DNA of 64,000 nt from Hymenopus coronatus (GCA_030762935.1 CM060882.1:24309001-24373000), one strand, 5' to 3'; numbered from the stretch's first letter, positions 10,431-22,113 are shown. Numbers and translations: made by a program. Notes: generated by a model from the letters alone, not told the origin.

Positions 10431-11374
10431 ATATTTTTTTAATTCTTTAAGTACGTTCAAAGAACCATTGCTGGGTGGATTAGCTATTACGACCTGAGTT
10501 GTTGGCTTCAAAAAAATAATGCAAGCACAGCAAGCGCATGGTCAGTAAAATATCCCAGTCGTTTGACTGGCTCAGTTGGTTAGGCCCTGACCTTCTGATT
10601 CCAAGGACCAGGCCGTTGGTTTTAAAGTATGCTTAAAAGCGAAGTCCTATGTCATTTACTGGAATATAGAACAACTCCTATTAGACGAAATTCTGGCACA
10701 ACGTCAACACTGGTGTGATCCTAATGACAGGTCGTTAACGAACAAAATAATTTTAATTTTTTAATTTTGCCAACTGAAGATGAACAACAATTCAGTCGAT
10801 CCCAAATAAACTTAATAACGAACTATTTACAGGACATTGTAAATTAAGGAAACAGCTACATATAATGGAAATCTTTAAGGGTTCTTATAGCTGAAGTTTG
10901 GTCAAATTAGGAAATTTAAAAGTAGATTTTACGTTAAAAAGACTTAAACTTAGCTTTAATTCCATATATAGCTTTTTCTTTCAGAGTCTTTTATAGTTTC
11001 AACACGTGGCCACATTTAAATATCACAAAAGCATATGACCTAATATTTTGAACTGCGTTTATTGACTTTGAAGTCTTACACATTTGTGTATTTCAAAATG
11101 TTCCTTAAGATGTAATTGCAACCAATTTTCTTTACGTTTCCAGCAAAAATTTAGAGAATGACTTTAAAAACTGACATACGCTTTTTGCTACATTTCAAAA
11201 TTGTTCAATACATTACGTAATTGGTTTGATCACTGAGAATCAACAATTATATATTGTTGCAAAAGCTATATATAAACGCTTAAACATTCTTTATTGAAGA
11301 ATTAAAAGATTTCCAAGTTTTCTATGCCCAAGATTTGTGTATTAGTATTTAAATAATGTGTATTGCTTTATTAC
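10431..11374. other. AT-rich stretch holding one SINE
   Basis: Apart from the SINE at 10555-10745, this stretch is AT-rich and contains no recognisable gene or repeat. The pyrimidine run TCTCTATTTCTCTCTCTGC near 11378 marks the boundary of the next family A fragment. Confidence 0.4.
10555..10745 (+). mobile_element. SINE family C (tRNA-derived)
   Basis: An A-box-like GACTGGCTCAGTTGGTT precedes a B-box-like CCGTTGGTTTTAAAGT. The shared body reads GCTTAAAAGCGA, then ACGAAATTCTGGCACA, then a diagnostic end ACAGGTCGTTAACGAA. The 22111-22300 copy matches throughout. Confidence 0.7.
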
Positions 11375-11488
11375 TCTCTATTTCTCTCTCTGCTTAGTAC
11401 ATAGTGCATAGATAAAGTATTGCATTTCACCTAAAAATACGGTGCCGAGGTTTCACTGGAAATGCCCTTTTTAGGGTCTCCTGTGTAT
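11375..11488 (-). repeat. Family A fragment (hairpin end only)
   Basis: It contains TAGTACATAGTGCATAGATA and TTTCACTGGAAATGCC in reverse orientation. It is immediately followed by a forward copy, making an inverted junction. Confidence 0.7.
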
Positions 11489-12335
11489 AAAAGAATCTGA
11501 TGTGTACCATTCACATGACTTTCTCTATATCCCTGCAACAAATTATTCTTAAAAAGCTTATATTTCTATTAACTTCATGCTAATGAGTAAAACATTAGCA
11601 GAAATAGCCATATTACTTGCTTCCTTGTAAGTAGAGGTGAAATAAGGGAGTAACATAGGTTAAAGGATAATCAAAAGCTGGTTGCTATGCCACTGAAGTT
11701 GCTTTGTTTGTATGGACAGCAGTTGACAAATTCCTGTATGAGAAATGTATAAGTTTTTCACAGCAGAAACCAAAAATAAGGAATGTCATAAAAACTCCAG
11801 GAAAAAAATGTATATAATATAAATTGTGTGTTTTAACGTACTCTACATATTTTGTGTAGTAAGTTTTTGTCCATCTCTTACGGTTTAGCAGTTATTCAAA
11901 ATTCAGTAAAATTCATCCATAATAAACTACTCTTTAGAGGCTATTTCCAGAAAATTCAAGATATACATTTTATTTTTCAGGTAAATATCTTTAATATACG
12001 AAATTTTAATCAAAATCGTTAGAGCCATTTTTGAGAAAATCAAAATTTTCGAAAAAAGTTTCATGTAAAGGGTAGTTTGGGGTGGGGGGATTTTTCTCAA
12101 AATCTTCGTGTTGCATCCCTGGAAGATACTACACTTAAATACCAAGTTTGGTATTTTACCGACTTTTCGTTTTTGAGTTATCGTGTTCACAGACACACGG
12201 ACACACACACACACACGGACCTTTTTGTGAAAATGCTTTTTTTGGATACAGGAGACCCTAAAACATATATTTCCGGTGAAATCTCGGTATCGAATTTTTG
12301 GGTGGAGTGTACATAGTGCATATAGAGAAAGTAAA
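11489..12335 (+). repeat. Family A repeat, full length
   Basis: It runs from AAAGAATCTGATGTGTACCA to ATATAGAGAAAGTAAAAA. The CA tract is at 12200-12216. The hairpin is shortened because its left arm is deleted (GTGGAGTGTACATAGTGCAT). Confidence 0.85.
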
Positions 12336-12359
12336 AACGGTTATTTTAGAAGAAAACAA

Positions 12360-12796
12360 AAGTGTGTTCATGAATACGGTAACTCGAAAAGTGGGTTAAA
12401 CACCAAACTTGATATTTAAGTTCAGCAACGTGCAAGAAGTGTATACAAAGTTTTCAAGAAAATCCCCGACCTCAAACTACTTTACGTGGGAAAAACTTCA
12501 AGAATTCTGATTTTCTTTGATGATTCTTCAGTGTCTTTGATGATCTTGTTTAAAACACGTATATTATATGACAAATAAAATGTATATCGTGAACATTCTG
12601 AAATAGCCTATGAAGTCGTCTTCATTGCTTAACTGGTAGAACGTAAGAGATAGATATAAAAGTTACTATACTAAAAATGTAGAGCCCGATAAAACACAAA
12701 TTTATGCCATAAACAATTTCTTTTGTATTTAAAAATTTCCGTGATATTCTTGTTATTCGTTTCAAGATTAAAATACTTAATATTTTCTCATACAGG
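12360..12796 (-). repeat. Family A repeat, diverged, inner part
   Basis: Reverse-orientation matches run from ACGGTAACTCGAAAAGTGGG to TTTCTCATACAGGAGC. It is clearly older than its neighbours, with many substitutions and an internal duplication around TTTGATGATTCTTC/TTTGATGATCTTG. Confidence 0.65.
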
Positions 12797-13460
12797 AGCT
12801 GCTATGTGATACAATGAAAATGCAGTTCTCTTTTGCATTCCCGGGAGTAAAACAAAACAGATAAAACGAAAGTTGACTTCCCGCTGAGGAAAATTTAAGT
12901 AGTTTAAAATTAAAACAAATAACAAGGAATATATTGGAAATAGTTAACTTCACAAAATAACAAAGAGGTATATGACATAAATTGTTTGTTTTAGTGAGCT
13001 CTACGTTTTTTGTGCAGGAAAATTTCTGTATATTTCTTATGGTTTATCAGATATACAAAACAGAAGGGGTTTTTAGGGGCTATTCCCAGGAAATTCAACA
13101 TATATATTTTCTTTATAATGAAAATATCTCGTTAGAGCCATTTTTGAGAAAATAAAAAGGGCAGTAAAGGGTAGTTGAGGGTAGGGGGGTTTTCCTGAAA
13201 ATCTTCGCGTTGCATTCTTGGTAGACATTGAACTTAAATAATAAGTTTTGGTTTAACAGACTTTTCATTTCCGAGCTATGCTGCCCATAGACACTCACAG
13301 ACACATAAGGACAATTTTGTAAAAATTCTTTTTTCGGATTCAGGGGATCTCAATAATGTATTTCCGGTGAATTTTCAGTATCAAATTTTTGGGTGGATTA
13401 CAACACCTTCTATGTCTACTATGTACATTGTGCATACATACGTACTAGAGAAAGTAAGAA
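12797..13460 (+). repeat. Family A repeat, 5' truncated
   Basis: It starts inside the unit at TGCTATGTGATACAATGAAA and ends with GTACTAGAGAAAGTAAG. Together with the preceding reverse copy it forms a head-to-head inverted pair. Confidence 0.75.
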
Positions 13461-14750
13461 AGAAATAATGCTCAAACCTCCACTTTCTCTAGACAACAGC
13501 GCAGTGACACCAAAAATGTTTACCATTAAAACTAAGATACCGGTTCAAGGTTAGCTTCTTATGCGGTAACATCTTAGATTCATTGAAGTTTAAAGGCTTT
13601 TATTCTAGCTTAAAGGTTGCGTTCTCTTAATGGTCATGGGTAATTCAGGATTTGGGAGCATGATACTCAGGTTTTCAAGGGTGGTATCACAAAATAAGCC
13701 TTACAGTGAAAAATCTACTTTTTTCCATTCACATGACTTTCTCTACATCTCTCTTTAACAAATTATTGTTAAAAAACTTATTCTTCTATCTACTTTATGC
13801 TAATCGAGATATGCTTTCTTGCAAGTTGCTAGTTTTCTTGCTAACGATAAAATTGTTGCATTTGTCGGAACATTCCGTACATTAAATTCTCTTCGAAATT
13901 CCCGTTGTATTGTTACCAAGGAATTTGTCTTCCAATATGTTTTAACAATGCATGTTGCTGTTATGACTGCAAACTAAAGACAGTCTACATGTAGTAAAAT
14001 AATGTAACCAATGAAAAGTAACCGTTACGATATTTTTTATTCACATAATATGGTCCTTCTTTCCCTCGATGATAACCAACGAGCTGCAATCCACAATTTT
14101 AATGATTTACTGACTTTGAAGAACTTGCTAGAATCAAGATAGAGAATCTTCAACTTTCCATACAGTACCTGAAGAGCAATTAACCATTACAGAAATAATA
14201 GAAGGTAAAGTATATAAAACAGATGGGGAATTAACTTTCAACACTCAGGATTGTGTTATGACAAGTTATTTAATTGACTACCATTGTTGAATGGGTTATG
14301 AAAGCTTAGAGTTGTCGCGTTTTTATTCAGTGATTCAACACTTTTCGCAATGTTCTGCTATCCAAGGCGTCTAAAGAAGAAATAAGGCGTACTTTTGCAA
14401 GCAAAGGAATGTAGAAGTGCCGACTCATTCAGAAGTAAACGAAACGGAAAGTGATGTTGACCTCGATTGAGGAAGGGACGATGATTAAAATGTTAGTAGG
14501 TTAGTTGTCCGCACACAAGAGCAATCTCATCTGTCAACTCCCTTCTTCAGGTACCCGTCCGTACCACAGTAAGCATACAGTTAAGGGCGTATGATGGTTG
14601 ATGTTTAAGAAGGCTCAACCACTAGGTTATGAGCCCCTTAACCCTTTAGGTTTGAGCGATTGTAAGTCTTAGAATTTCATATTTTCCTGCAGCAATGTTT
14701 AAATCAATATCTGTCAACTTCCACGGACTGTTTACACTAATTCCGAGTAA
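13461..14750. other. Unassigned stretch with one short family A tip
   Basis: A 5' tip of family A lies at 13706-13830 (CCATTCACATGACTTTCTCT through CTTTATGCTAATCGAGATAT). The rest resembles long-decayed sequence with no readable frame beyond chance. Confidence 0.45.
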
Positions 14751-14752
14751 TA

Positions 14753-15499
14753 CGAGGTACGTCCAGAAAGTAAGTTCCGTTTCAATTTATCTCCGCTGCA
14801 GCGCTGCGATCGCAGTTCCGCACATGCGCGGTAGACGCTCTGTATCAAGGAGAAGAAACTTGCGCCATTTTGAGATCGCTGTCAGCCACATATGCTTTGT
14901 TGTGCTTGTTTATAATGTCGGTGTTCATTGAAAATCCCGCCGTTTGTGAAATCAGATCTGTGATTCGTTTTCTGAATGCTAGGAAAGTGAAACCAATTGA
15001 AATTTATCGGCAAATTTGTGAAGTTCACGGACAAAATGCGATGAGTGATTCAATGGTGAGAAGATGGGTCCGACAGTCGAATGAAGGACGTAGTGAAGTG
15101 CACGACAACGCACGACCACACACTGCAAATGTGACGAAAAACCTCCTACAGGGATTAGGCTGGGACGTATTTAACCATCCTCCGTACAGCCCTGACCTCG
15201 CTCCTAGCGACTTTCATCTGTTCTTACATCTCAAGTCTTTCCTTGGCGGTCAACACTTCAACAATGACGAAGAACTGAAAGAAAATGTTTCCAACTTTTT
15301 GAAGACACAGGCGCCAAACTTCTATGAAGAAGGAATACAAAAAATTGTGCCACGCTATGACAAATGCCTGCAAAATTTCGGCTGTTATGTGGAAAAGTAG
15401 TTTAAGAGTTGTAGAATTTTGTGCAATAAATAATTATTCTGTATCTGTACACAATTTAATTTTATTACCAAACGGAACTTACTTTCTGGACGTACCTCG
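14753..15499 (+). mobile_element. Compact mariner with perfect terminal inverted repeats
   Basis: The first 30 bp (starting CGAGGTACGTCCAGAAAGTA) are repeated base for base in inverted form at 15470-15499. TA dinucleotides sit on both sides (14751-14752 and 15500-15501). Perfect ends and target duplication indicate a recent insertion. At 747 bp it is a little over half a normal mariner, the loss being internal. Confidence 0.95.
14915..15400 (+). pseudogene. Internally deleted mariner transposase, still an open frame
   Basis: The open frame of 161 codons starts MSVFIENPAVCEIRSVIRFL and keeps the N-terminal helix-turn-helix DNA-binding region to about residue 63 (VRRWVRQSNEGRSEVHD). It then jumps directly to the second catalytic block (HDNARPHTA) and the third (PPYSPDLAPSDFHLFLHLKS), ending in the normal C-terminus. 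The first catalytic Asp region and the linker are gone, so it cannot catalyse transposition, although it could still bind the ends. I chose the ATG at 14915 because family members begin close to this sequence; an in-frame ATG exists upstream at 14870. Confidence 0.85.
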
Positions 15500-15501
15500 T
15501 A

Positions 15502-15960
15502 TATAAAGCAAAGAAAAACTGCAAGTCATTTGTTCCGGTCAAGCTGCACACTGCCCCAAAGCAGTCTCTATTTCACAGCCGGAAATGCTCTTGTTGGGGT
15601 GTGGAGAGACCTGCCGGGTGTTCTAGGATGTGGAAGGTGAGGGCACAGGTTAAATATCGGTGGTACGATATGCCTAGATGATGAAGCACCCTGTGTGAGA
15701 TCTGTTTTGTACATTTTGAAAGATATTACCATACTCACTTTTTTTTTTAGTTATTGGTGCATATTATTGTATTTTCAACTTGAAATACACACATTTATGG
15801 CCAAATGTTATTGGTCAAAACAAAATTTCGGATTTTAGCAATTTTTCACCATAGTGTCGTCTTCTTAACTAGCAAGGAGGTGTTTCTCGCCTAAAAATAT
15901 GTTCGCAATGAAAAGGTTAAAAACAAATCATGGTAAAAGCCAGATATAAATATGAATATA
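15502..15960. other. Short unassigned stretch
   Basis: Mixed-composition sequence between the compact mariner and the next family A copy. No feature is recognised. Confidence 0.4.
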
Positions 15961-16650
15961 AAAAAATCTGATGTGTTCCATTCACATGATTTTCTTTAGT
16001 TGTTCCACAAACAAACAGTTTATTCAAAAGAAGGGAAACAAGGGAATACACAGGCTAAAACGATAGTCAAGTCCTTTAAAAACCGGTCACTATGTGAAAC
16101 AATTGAAATTCCAATCTCTTTTCTTGCCAGGAGTAAACAAACGAGAAACTAGAACAGAGATGTCTTCCCGTCTGAGGAAAGTTGAAGTGCCTTAAAATTG
16201 ATACCAATAATCCGGAATATGTCGAAAACGGTTAACTCTACAAAAAAGTATGTATAACATTAATTGTACGTTTTAATGCGATCCACATTTTTGCACAGTA
16301 AGTTTTCGTCTATCTCTTATGTTTGCCAGTTATACAAAGGTCATCTAGAATGAAGAGGTCTTCAGAGGCTATTCCTACAAAATTCAAGATATATATTTTA
16401 TTTTTCATGTACATGTCCTTAACATACGGAGTTTTAATCAAAATTATTAGAGCCATTTTTGACAAAATCAAAATTGTCGATTTTTTCCATCTAAAGGGGA
16501 ATTTGGGGTGGGGGGATTTTCTTGAAAATCTTCGTGTCACATCCTTGGAAGATAATGAACTTACATACCAGGTTTGGTGTTTAACAGATTTTTTATTTTT
16601 GAGCCATGCTGTCCACAGAAACACGGACAATTTTCTATTGTTTTCAGGGA
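15961..16650 (+). repeat. Family A repeat, 3' truncated
   Basis: It runs from AAAAATCTGATGTGTTCCAT to CACGGACAATTTTCTATTG. The hairpin terminus has been lost at the junction with sequence upstream of the gypsy remnant. Confidence 0.8.
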
Positions 16651-16799
16651 GTTTAAGAATAGTTGAAATACAGCCGAGGCAGTTGAACGAGAGATAAAAT
16701 TGTGATACAACAGTGAAATAAAGATTTTTATTATAATCAGAATTTGAAGCAATAAATATATTTTGTTAAACTGATATCAAGAGTGGGATTTAACGCCAA

Positions 16800-18790
16800 G
16801 ATGGAGGAAATAATGAAAATCCTGTGCTTGAAATTTGGAATGAAGAAGATGGACACGAAAAGTAATCTGCGATTAAAAAGATGCATACGAAAATGTAATT
16901 CCCAGTGGAGAAGATGAAGGATAAAATGAAAGAACTGAAATTCGGAATGGAAAAGATTTTGGAGGAGAAAATGGAATCCGGTATGGGGAAGGGAAATCCG
17001 CAATGGAGAAGATGAAGATGGAAATATCGAGCAAACTCGACGAGCGACTGGCCGGCGTGGGGAAAGACATAGAAGATGTACAGATAGAGTCAGACTGAAA
17101 AAGTCAAAACCATAGCCGGGATTTGAACCACGGATCTCCGGGTCTCTATCCGTTTGTTCTAACCACTGAGCTACTATGGAAACAAGCCGATACCATTAAA
17201 TTTCTCAAGTGACTCGCATGTTACCCGGTAAACTAAAAGGTGATCTCAAATTATTTTAAGACGACATACCCCAATGGTGGCTTACAATGTTGTAAGTACT
17301 TTAAGTCCCGGCCTTCATAGTTTAATAAACGATTAGGTCAAATAGTGTTAATTTAATTGTTTTGTTTTAAGTCTGATTCTACCTATCCAACTCCTGTGCT
17401 ACACACGACTTGTGTGGAAACACAATTAAATTTAGACATAGAAGACTTTGGGCAACGCATTACGTCGGGGAACGACTTAACATCCTGGAGGAAACAGTCA
17501 ACGGCAGCGCTAAGGAACTGAATGCCGTGATGGAGAAGATGCGCGACGGAAGGCTGCAGTGTTTGAAGGTGAGACGCCTGGAACCGTCTCAACATCTGCC
17601 CGTGTCAAGTCACCCAAGATCAATGGAACATCAACTTTTGAAGTATTCCGGCGACAGTTCGCCATTACCAACCATAACATATACAGTAATCAGAGGAAGA
17701 AGCCGCACAATGATAGCCATCCTCTGGGTATGGGTAGCTGAAGTTCTAAATGCGATTCCAACGTCGGTGATATCCGGAGAAGTCTGGGAGGCTCTCGAGA
17801 GCCGGTTCGGGAACCATCGCTTTGCCGCAGCCTACTGCAACCAACTGAAATCAAAGCTGTAAAGGTAGAGAACAGGTATAGAACAGCTAGTGAACAAAGC
17901 ACTGGTGAACCTCCCACCTAGTTATGTGTCGCAGGAAGCTGCCTGCTCCTTCGTGGGCGGGGTGCGCGACGCCCAGATTAGACAAAACCTGACGCTCGGA
18001 GTCTGCCAAACAATCCACGAGGCGTTAACAGCAGCACTGAGGATAGAGGTGGCTAAGAATACAGGAGCGCCCCCTCGAAGACAAGGAATATACTCTACGA
18101 CTGGGTGGAGAAAAAAACCCGGAGATGACGAGCTTCAAGTGGTGTGTGCTGGGCGTCTGGCGAGCCAGTACATCTATCGAAAGACTGTCCACGATAAAGC
18201 CGACCAGCAGGCGGGAAACAAATGAGGGCTAGCTGTGACAAGGTCGTCCTCGACATAAACTCCTCGAGAATAAGAGTGGTGAGAGCTCTTCCAATGTGGA
18301 TGTCATGCCAGGACGGTCCTGCCCAGAGAAGTGTGGCTACTGCACTAAGGTTTAGGGAAAAGATCGCCACGCAACAGTCCGTGTGATTTCAGCGGTGCCT
18401 GCACCTGGATGTGATAGCGCAGGCTTGAGTAGGGAGCAGCTGGTGGTCACCCACTTGGGGTCTCTCCTGAAAGCAGTGGAGGCGGGAACCAGAACCAAGA
18501 TGGTAAGACATCGTACCCATTAGTAATGCGTATAAGTCCTACTGCGCCCAATGGGACGCATTGAAGCACAAGAAAAATGTACTGTTCTGGTGATTGAAAT
18601 TCTGGAGGAAGTGTATACATTTACTTCGAGAAGTTATTTACGATCCAATCGAAACATCGAACAAGCTCCGATAAATGTATAATTGGCTGAGGCTATAGGC
18701 AGACGCTGATGTTATGCATATGTGGCAAGTCGCGGCTCACAGACCAGGAACCGGGCACGCATGAAGAGGTATAACGTTGGAGCACCTTTC
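16800..18790 (+). mobile_element. Ty3/gypsy LTR retrotransposon remnant (gag, then integrase end)
   Basis: The start at about 16801 encodes a Glu/Lys/Met-rich coiled-coil gag N-terminus (such as MEKILEEKMESGMGKGK). After a tRNA-like insertion, gag resumes with KSPKINGTSTFEVFRRQF (about 17598), EVWEALESRFGNHRFAAAYC (about 17782) and QEAACSFVGGVRDAQIRQNL (about 17932), in three frames. The sequence then goes almost directly to the linker after the integrase zinc domain, ASRGSQTRNRARMKRYNVGA, at 18725-18790. Protease, reverse transcriptase and RNase H are absent, and no LTRs were identified. The element is dead by deletion and frameshift. Confidence 0.75.
17110..17180 (-). tRNA. tRNA-like sequence (degenerate tRNA or SINE head)
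   Basis: On the minus strand it reads TCCATAG, TAGCTCAGTGGTTAGAAC, then CGTGGTTCAAATCCCGG and CTATGG. The acceptor arms pair at six positions and both promoter boxes look usable (A: TAGCTCAGTGG; B: GGTTCAAATCC). The anticodon and T stems pair badly and no anticodon can be assigned. It lies in an insertion of about 275 bp that splits the gypsy gag, so a retroposed tRNA-derived element is more likely than a working tRNA gene. Confidence 0.5.
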
Positions 18791-18904
18791 AAGTGTACAT
18801 ACAGTCATCGACATAGCACAATTCCTGTTGCTTTTATGCACGCACTCCCTAGTTCTATGTGTGAGGCTCACATTCGGCAGGTCCCAGGTCCGAAAAAATG
18901 GAAA

Positions 18905-19172
18905 TAGAGTGTTATTTATGGACGCTCCTTAACTACTGCGGTTCTCAGCATGCCGTTCTATATTGGGCAAAGAGCGCTTAACTTCGCTCAGAGACCTCTT
19001 TATCAGTCTTGAGGTATCAGGCTATGTGCCGTAAGTGTACGGCAAGGTACCAACGGCTTTACTTCCCTTCCGAAGGAAGCCATGCTAAGGATTTTACGCC
19101 CATCCTCGGTCGGGTTTAAACCCGCGATCTTGGTATATGAGGCTAGCATGGTAATTTGAACACCACGGAGGG
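18905..19172 (-). mobile_element. SINE family B (tRNA-derived)
   Basis: On the minus strand the tRNA-like head has the B box GGGTTTAAACCC. The conserved body reads TTCCTTCGGAAGGGAAGTAA and AAGACTGATAAAGAGG, and the tail ends in GAGAACCGCAGTAGTTAAGG. A second B-box-like CCGGGTTCGATTCC lies just outside at 19178-19191 on the plus strand and may belong to another element. Confidence 0.75.
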
Positions 19173-20431
19173 CCACCCCGGGTTCGATTCCTCTCAGGTC
19201 GAGCACTTTGACCATGTTTTTTTCCCCGTTGTTTCTTCATGATGTTGAGTTGAGTCGCTCAACTGCTAGGTTATCAGCGCCCTTAAAATACAACTTTGGA
19301 GGTAAAGGATAGGATATAAAAGCAATCTAAAATAATCATAATTAAAAAAGTTAAAACAAGAGATAAAATCCAGTATAAAAAGAAAGCTAAAACTTCAACG
19401 GAACGAGATTGGTGTCGGACGAGCGTAAAATCACAGTGGCCAATTCTACTATGAGCTTGCCATCCCGGTTTCCTCTCATTTGTTTCAGGGTTATAGGATC
19501 AGACAACATTGTTCAGTGTTATAGACTTTAGAAAGGTTGTTGCTTGGTGTTTGGTTGGAGGCAAGGACCCCTTCTTGGGGTTGGCTCGAGACTCTGGAAC
19601 CCCTAGGTAGGCGGGCTGCTGTGTCAGGACGTAATCCATCTGGAATCTTAGGGACCTCGTCGTTGCTAGCGCTCATTGTCGCCCGTATCTTGTGTTTTTC
19701 GGGTCTCCCCCTCATGGGTCAGCAAAAAGGGTAGTTATGGCTATTTCTGGTACCCTGCTCCAGTTTAGTGGAGGCCCCTTCGTATGTGTACATCTATTCC
19801 GCTGCTTAAGAGACAATTTTGTGAACATAAACGGTACAAAATTGAAAACACTTCTTTACCTGGTAAATGGTAGTTGGGTCCTTTGGGCATTCAAATATAG
19901 TCAATATCTACATTTTACTTCACAGTTTCCAGCTTTACAGTCATTTAAAGGTCGTACAATGCACTTGTTTCCTAGCATATTATTTTATATAAAATAGTTT
20001 TTCTCAAAATTGCATTTTCAAACCTTTAAAATGTTTCACACGTCTTCTTTTTTTTCTCTTTTTAATTTCATTAAAGTTTCCCAAAATATGCAAAAATATC
20101 CACAATAACGTTCTATGGAACAAAGTACATGCTAATACCAATAACAAAGCTTTAAAAAATTACGAAATTATGATTATTTTTAAGGATTCAAATAGTCTTA
20201 CAAAAGTGTCGTAATATACTTATCATATTTCATTAAAATATCTTTTCACAGAATCTTGTGTGGTTCAACACTACAACTACAAAAATTGCAACCAATATTC
20301 TCAACCATAAGATGCGAGGGATATTTTGATTATGTGGGATAAATTACTGTCGTAGTATTTAACCAATATGAATGAAACTTCATATACATATTAATTAAAT
20401 AGCACTTCAACCACAGTAAAATGATTTTAAA
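19173..20431. other. Unassigned stretch
   Basis: A GC-richer island at 19440-19790 holds overlapping open frames of about 65-75 codons on both strands without family motifs. The rest to 20431 is AT-rich. No caspase, TE or RNA motif was recognised. Confidence 0.4.
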
Positions 20432-20766
20432 AAATTGAGTGTCCATTAACATGACTTTCTCTCCATCTCAGTAACAAAGTATTGTTGAAAAGCATCTACC
20501 TACTTCGTGCTAATCGAGATAAACATTAGCACAAATAGTGTTATTACTTGCTTCCTTGTAAGTATAAGGGAAATAAGGGAATAAATACATTAGGCTAAAG
20601 CAATAGTCAAATCTCTTAAAAGCCGGTTGCCAGGTTATTTAAATCCCTTTCTTTGAATAACAAGGAGTTCACAAGTCCCTGTATGAGGAAAGTTTTAAGT
20701 ATTTTAAAACTAGAACCAATACAAAGAATATCTCGGAAATAGTCACTTCCACAAAAAAATATTTAT
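20432..20766 (+). repeat. Family A repeat, left part (split by LINE)
   Basis: It starts AAAATTGAGTGTCCATTAAC and stops at CACAAAAAAATATTTATA, the point where normal copies continue ATGACATAAATTGTGTG. The continuation is found at 21402. Confidence 0.8.
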
Positions 20767-21401
20767 AGATGGATGGATGGATGGATGGACCGACGGAAGG
20801 ACGGATGGATTTATTGTTGTTGCCATACACTGTACAGATAGACTCGTCATAATATGTACATTAATTAAACAATTCACTTAAACAATCAAAAGTTTTATCA
20901 TGTAAAAAAGAACGTAGTGATCTTTTAAATTTACACATGTCATCTATTGTAATAATTTCATATGGGAGAGCATTGACAATTTTACTTATGAGGCACTTTG
21001 GTGATTTTGAGTATTTAGTTGTTTTATATTTTTCTATATGGATGTCATTCATACTTCTAGTAAAATGATTATGAACGTCACAGTTGAGAGTGAATAAGTA
21101 TGAGTGGCTTTTATAAAATAGTGCAGCATTATATAATAATAACTCAGTCAAAGTAAAAATATAAAATTGTTTAAAAACATGTCTTAATGAATCTCTTGGC
21201 TTCTTATTAAAAACTATTCTTAGCACTCTCTTCTGAATTAAAAATATCCTATTTACTTCAGTTGCAGATCCCCATATTAAAATATTGTAGTATAAAATTG
21301 ATTGTACAGTGGCATAATATACAGTAAGCAAGCAGTTAATGTCCAAACTCATTTTCAGGCATCTAATAACAAAGCATGCTTTATTTAATTTGGTGCATAT
21401 A
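20767..21401 (-). mobile_element. 5'-truncated non-LTR retrotransposon (reverse transcriptase C-terminus)
   Basis: The minus-strand frame begins around 21398 with KLNKACFVIRCLK, continues YYATVQSILYYNILIWGSAT and IFLIQKRVLRIVFN, and stops at about 20861. This is the thumb region and C-terminal domain of a Jockey/CR1-like ORF2. The 3' end is a tetranucleotide tail of CCAT/CCGT units (20767-20810 on the plus strand as GGAT), a common LINE tail type. It lies inside a family A copy, so it is the younger insertion. The frame of about 178 codons has no stop, so this fragment is fairly recent. Confidence 0.8.
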
Positions 21402-21833
21402 TGGTATAAATTGTGTGTTTTAATAAGTTTTACTCTTTCTGTGCAGTAAGTCTTTGTCTATCTGTTGCGGTTTACCAGTTATGCAAAATTCAGCTTTCTT
21501 TAATATACAGCCAATTTTGAATAAATCAAAGTTCTCAAATTTTTTTCCAAATAAAGGATAGTTTGGGTATTTTCCTCAAAATCTTCGTTGCGCATCCTTG
21601 GAAGATATTTAACTTAAATTTCAAGTTTGGTATTTAACCGAATTTTCGTATTGAGTTATCGTGTTCACAGACACACGGGCTCCACATACGGATCTTTTTT
21701 TTAAAAGTGTGGTTTTTTTTGTTTTTTTTATATGGGGAACCCTAAAACCTGTATTTCCGGAGAATTTCAGTACTGAATTTTTGGTGAGTGCAATACTTTC
21801 TCTACTTACGTACCATGTACTGTGTAAAGTAAA
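21402..21833 (+). repeat. Family A repeat, right part (split by LINE)
   Basis: It resumes with TATGGTATAAATTGTGTG and runs to TACTGTGTAAAGTAAAAAAG. The CA tract is nearly lost (CACAGACACACGGGCTCCAC). Confidence 0.8.
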
Positions 21834-21904
21834 AAAGCTTTTCCGCATAACTCACGCTAACGAAGATTCGAACTCGGTACTTCTTGAATGTGTGGCAGAA
21901 AAAG

Positions 21905-22069
21905 GTAGTAAAAGGTAATTACGCAAAAGGTAATTTGAGTGGAGCATTCTCTTTAAAACACTCGTTCATGTCGAATCCTTTGAAGATGCTGAACTTAAAT
22001 ATGAACTTTGGTTTTAAAGTATTTTCGTTTTTCAGTTATTGTTCTCTCTCTATCTCTCTTACTCGCGCC

Positions 22070-22110
<41 letters not shown>
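21905..22110 (+). repeat. Family A fragment ending in a long CA tract
   Basis: The stretch GTCGAATCCTTTGAAGATGC through TTCGTTTTTCAGTTATTGTT is recognisable. The CA microsatellite is expanded to about 18 units (22074-22110). A SINE starts immediately after it. Confidence 0.65.

Positions 22111-22113
<3 letters not shown>

Noticed and set aside
10431..11374. Possible hidden exon in the AT-rich stretch
   Set aside because: No frame above chance length with flanking splice signals, and no similarity to the caspase exons.
11489..12335. CRISPR-like or phage-like repeat organisation of the family A units
   Set aside because: Units are about 0.9 kb, occur in both orientations, lack short regular spacers, and the window is eukaryotic with spliced genes and Pol III SINEs.
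17110..17180. Functional tRNA gene
   Set aside because: Boxes A and B and most of the acceptor stem look good, but the anticodon and T stems do not pair and no anticodon can be read. It lies within an insertion in a dead gypsy element.
22074..22110. CA/GT microsatellites as independent features or Z-DNA elements
   Set aside because: Most CA tracts in the window occupy the same position inside family A copies, so they are part of that repeat.
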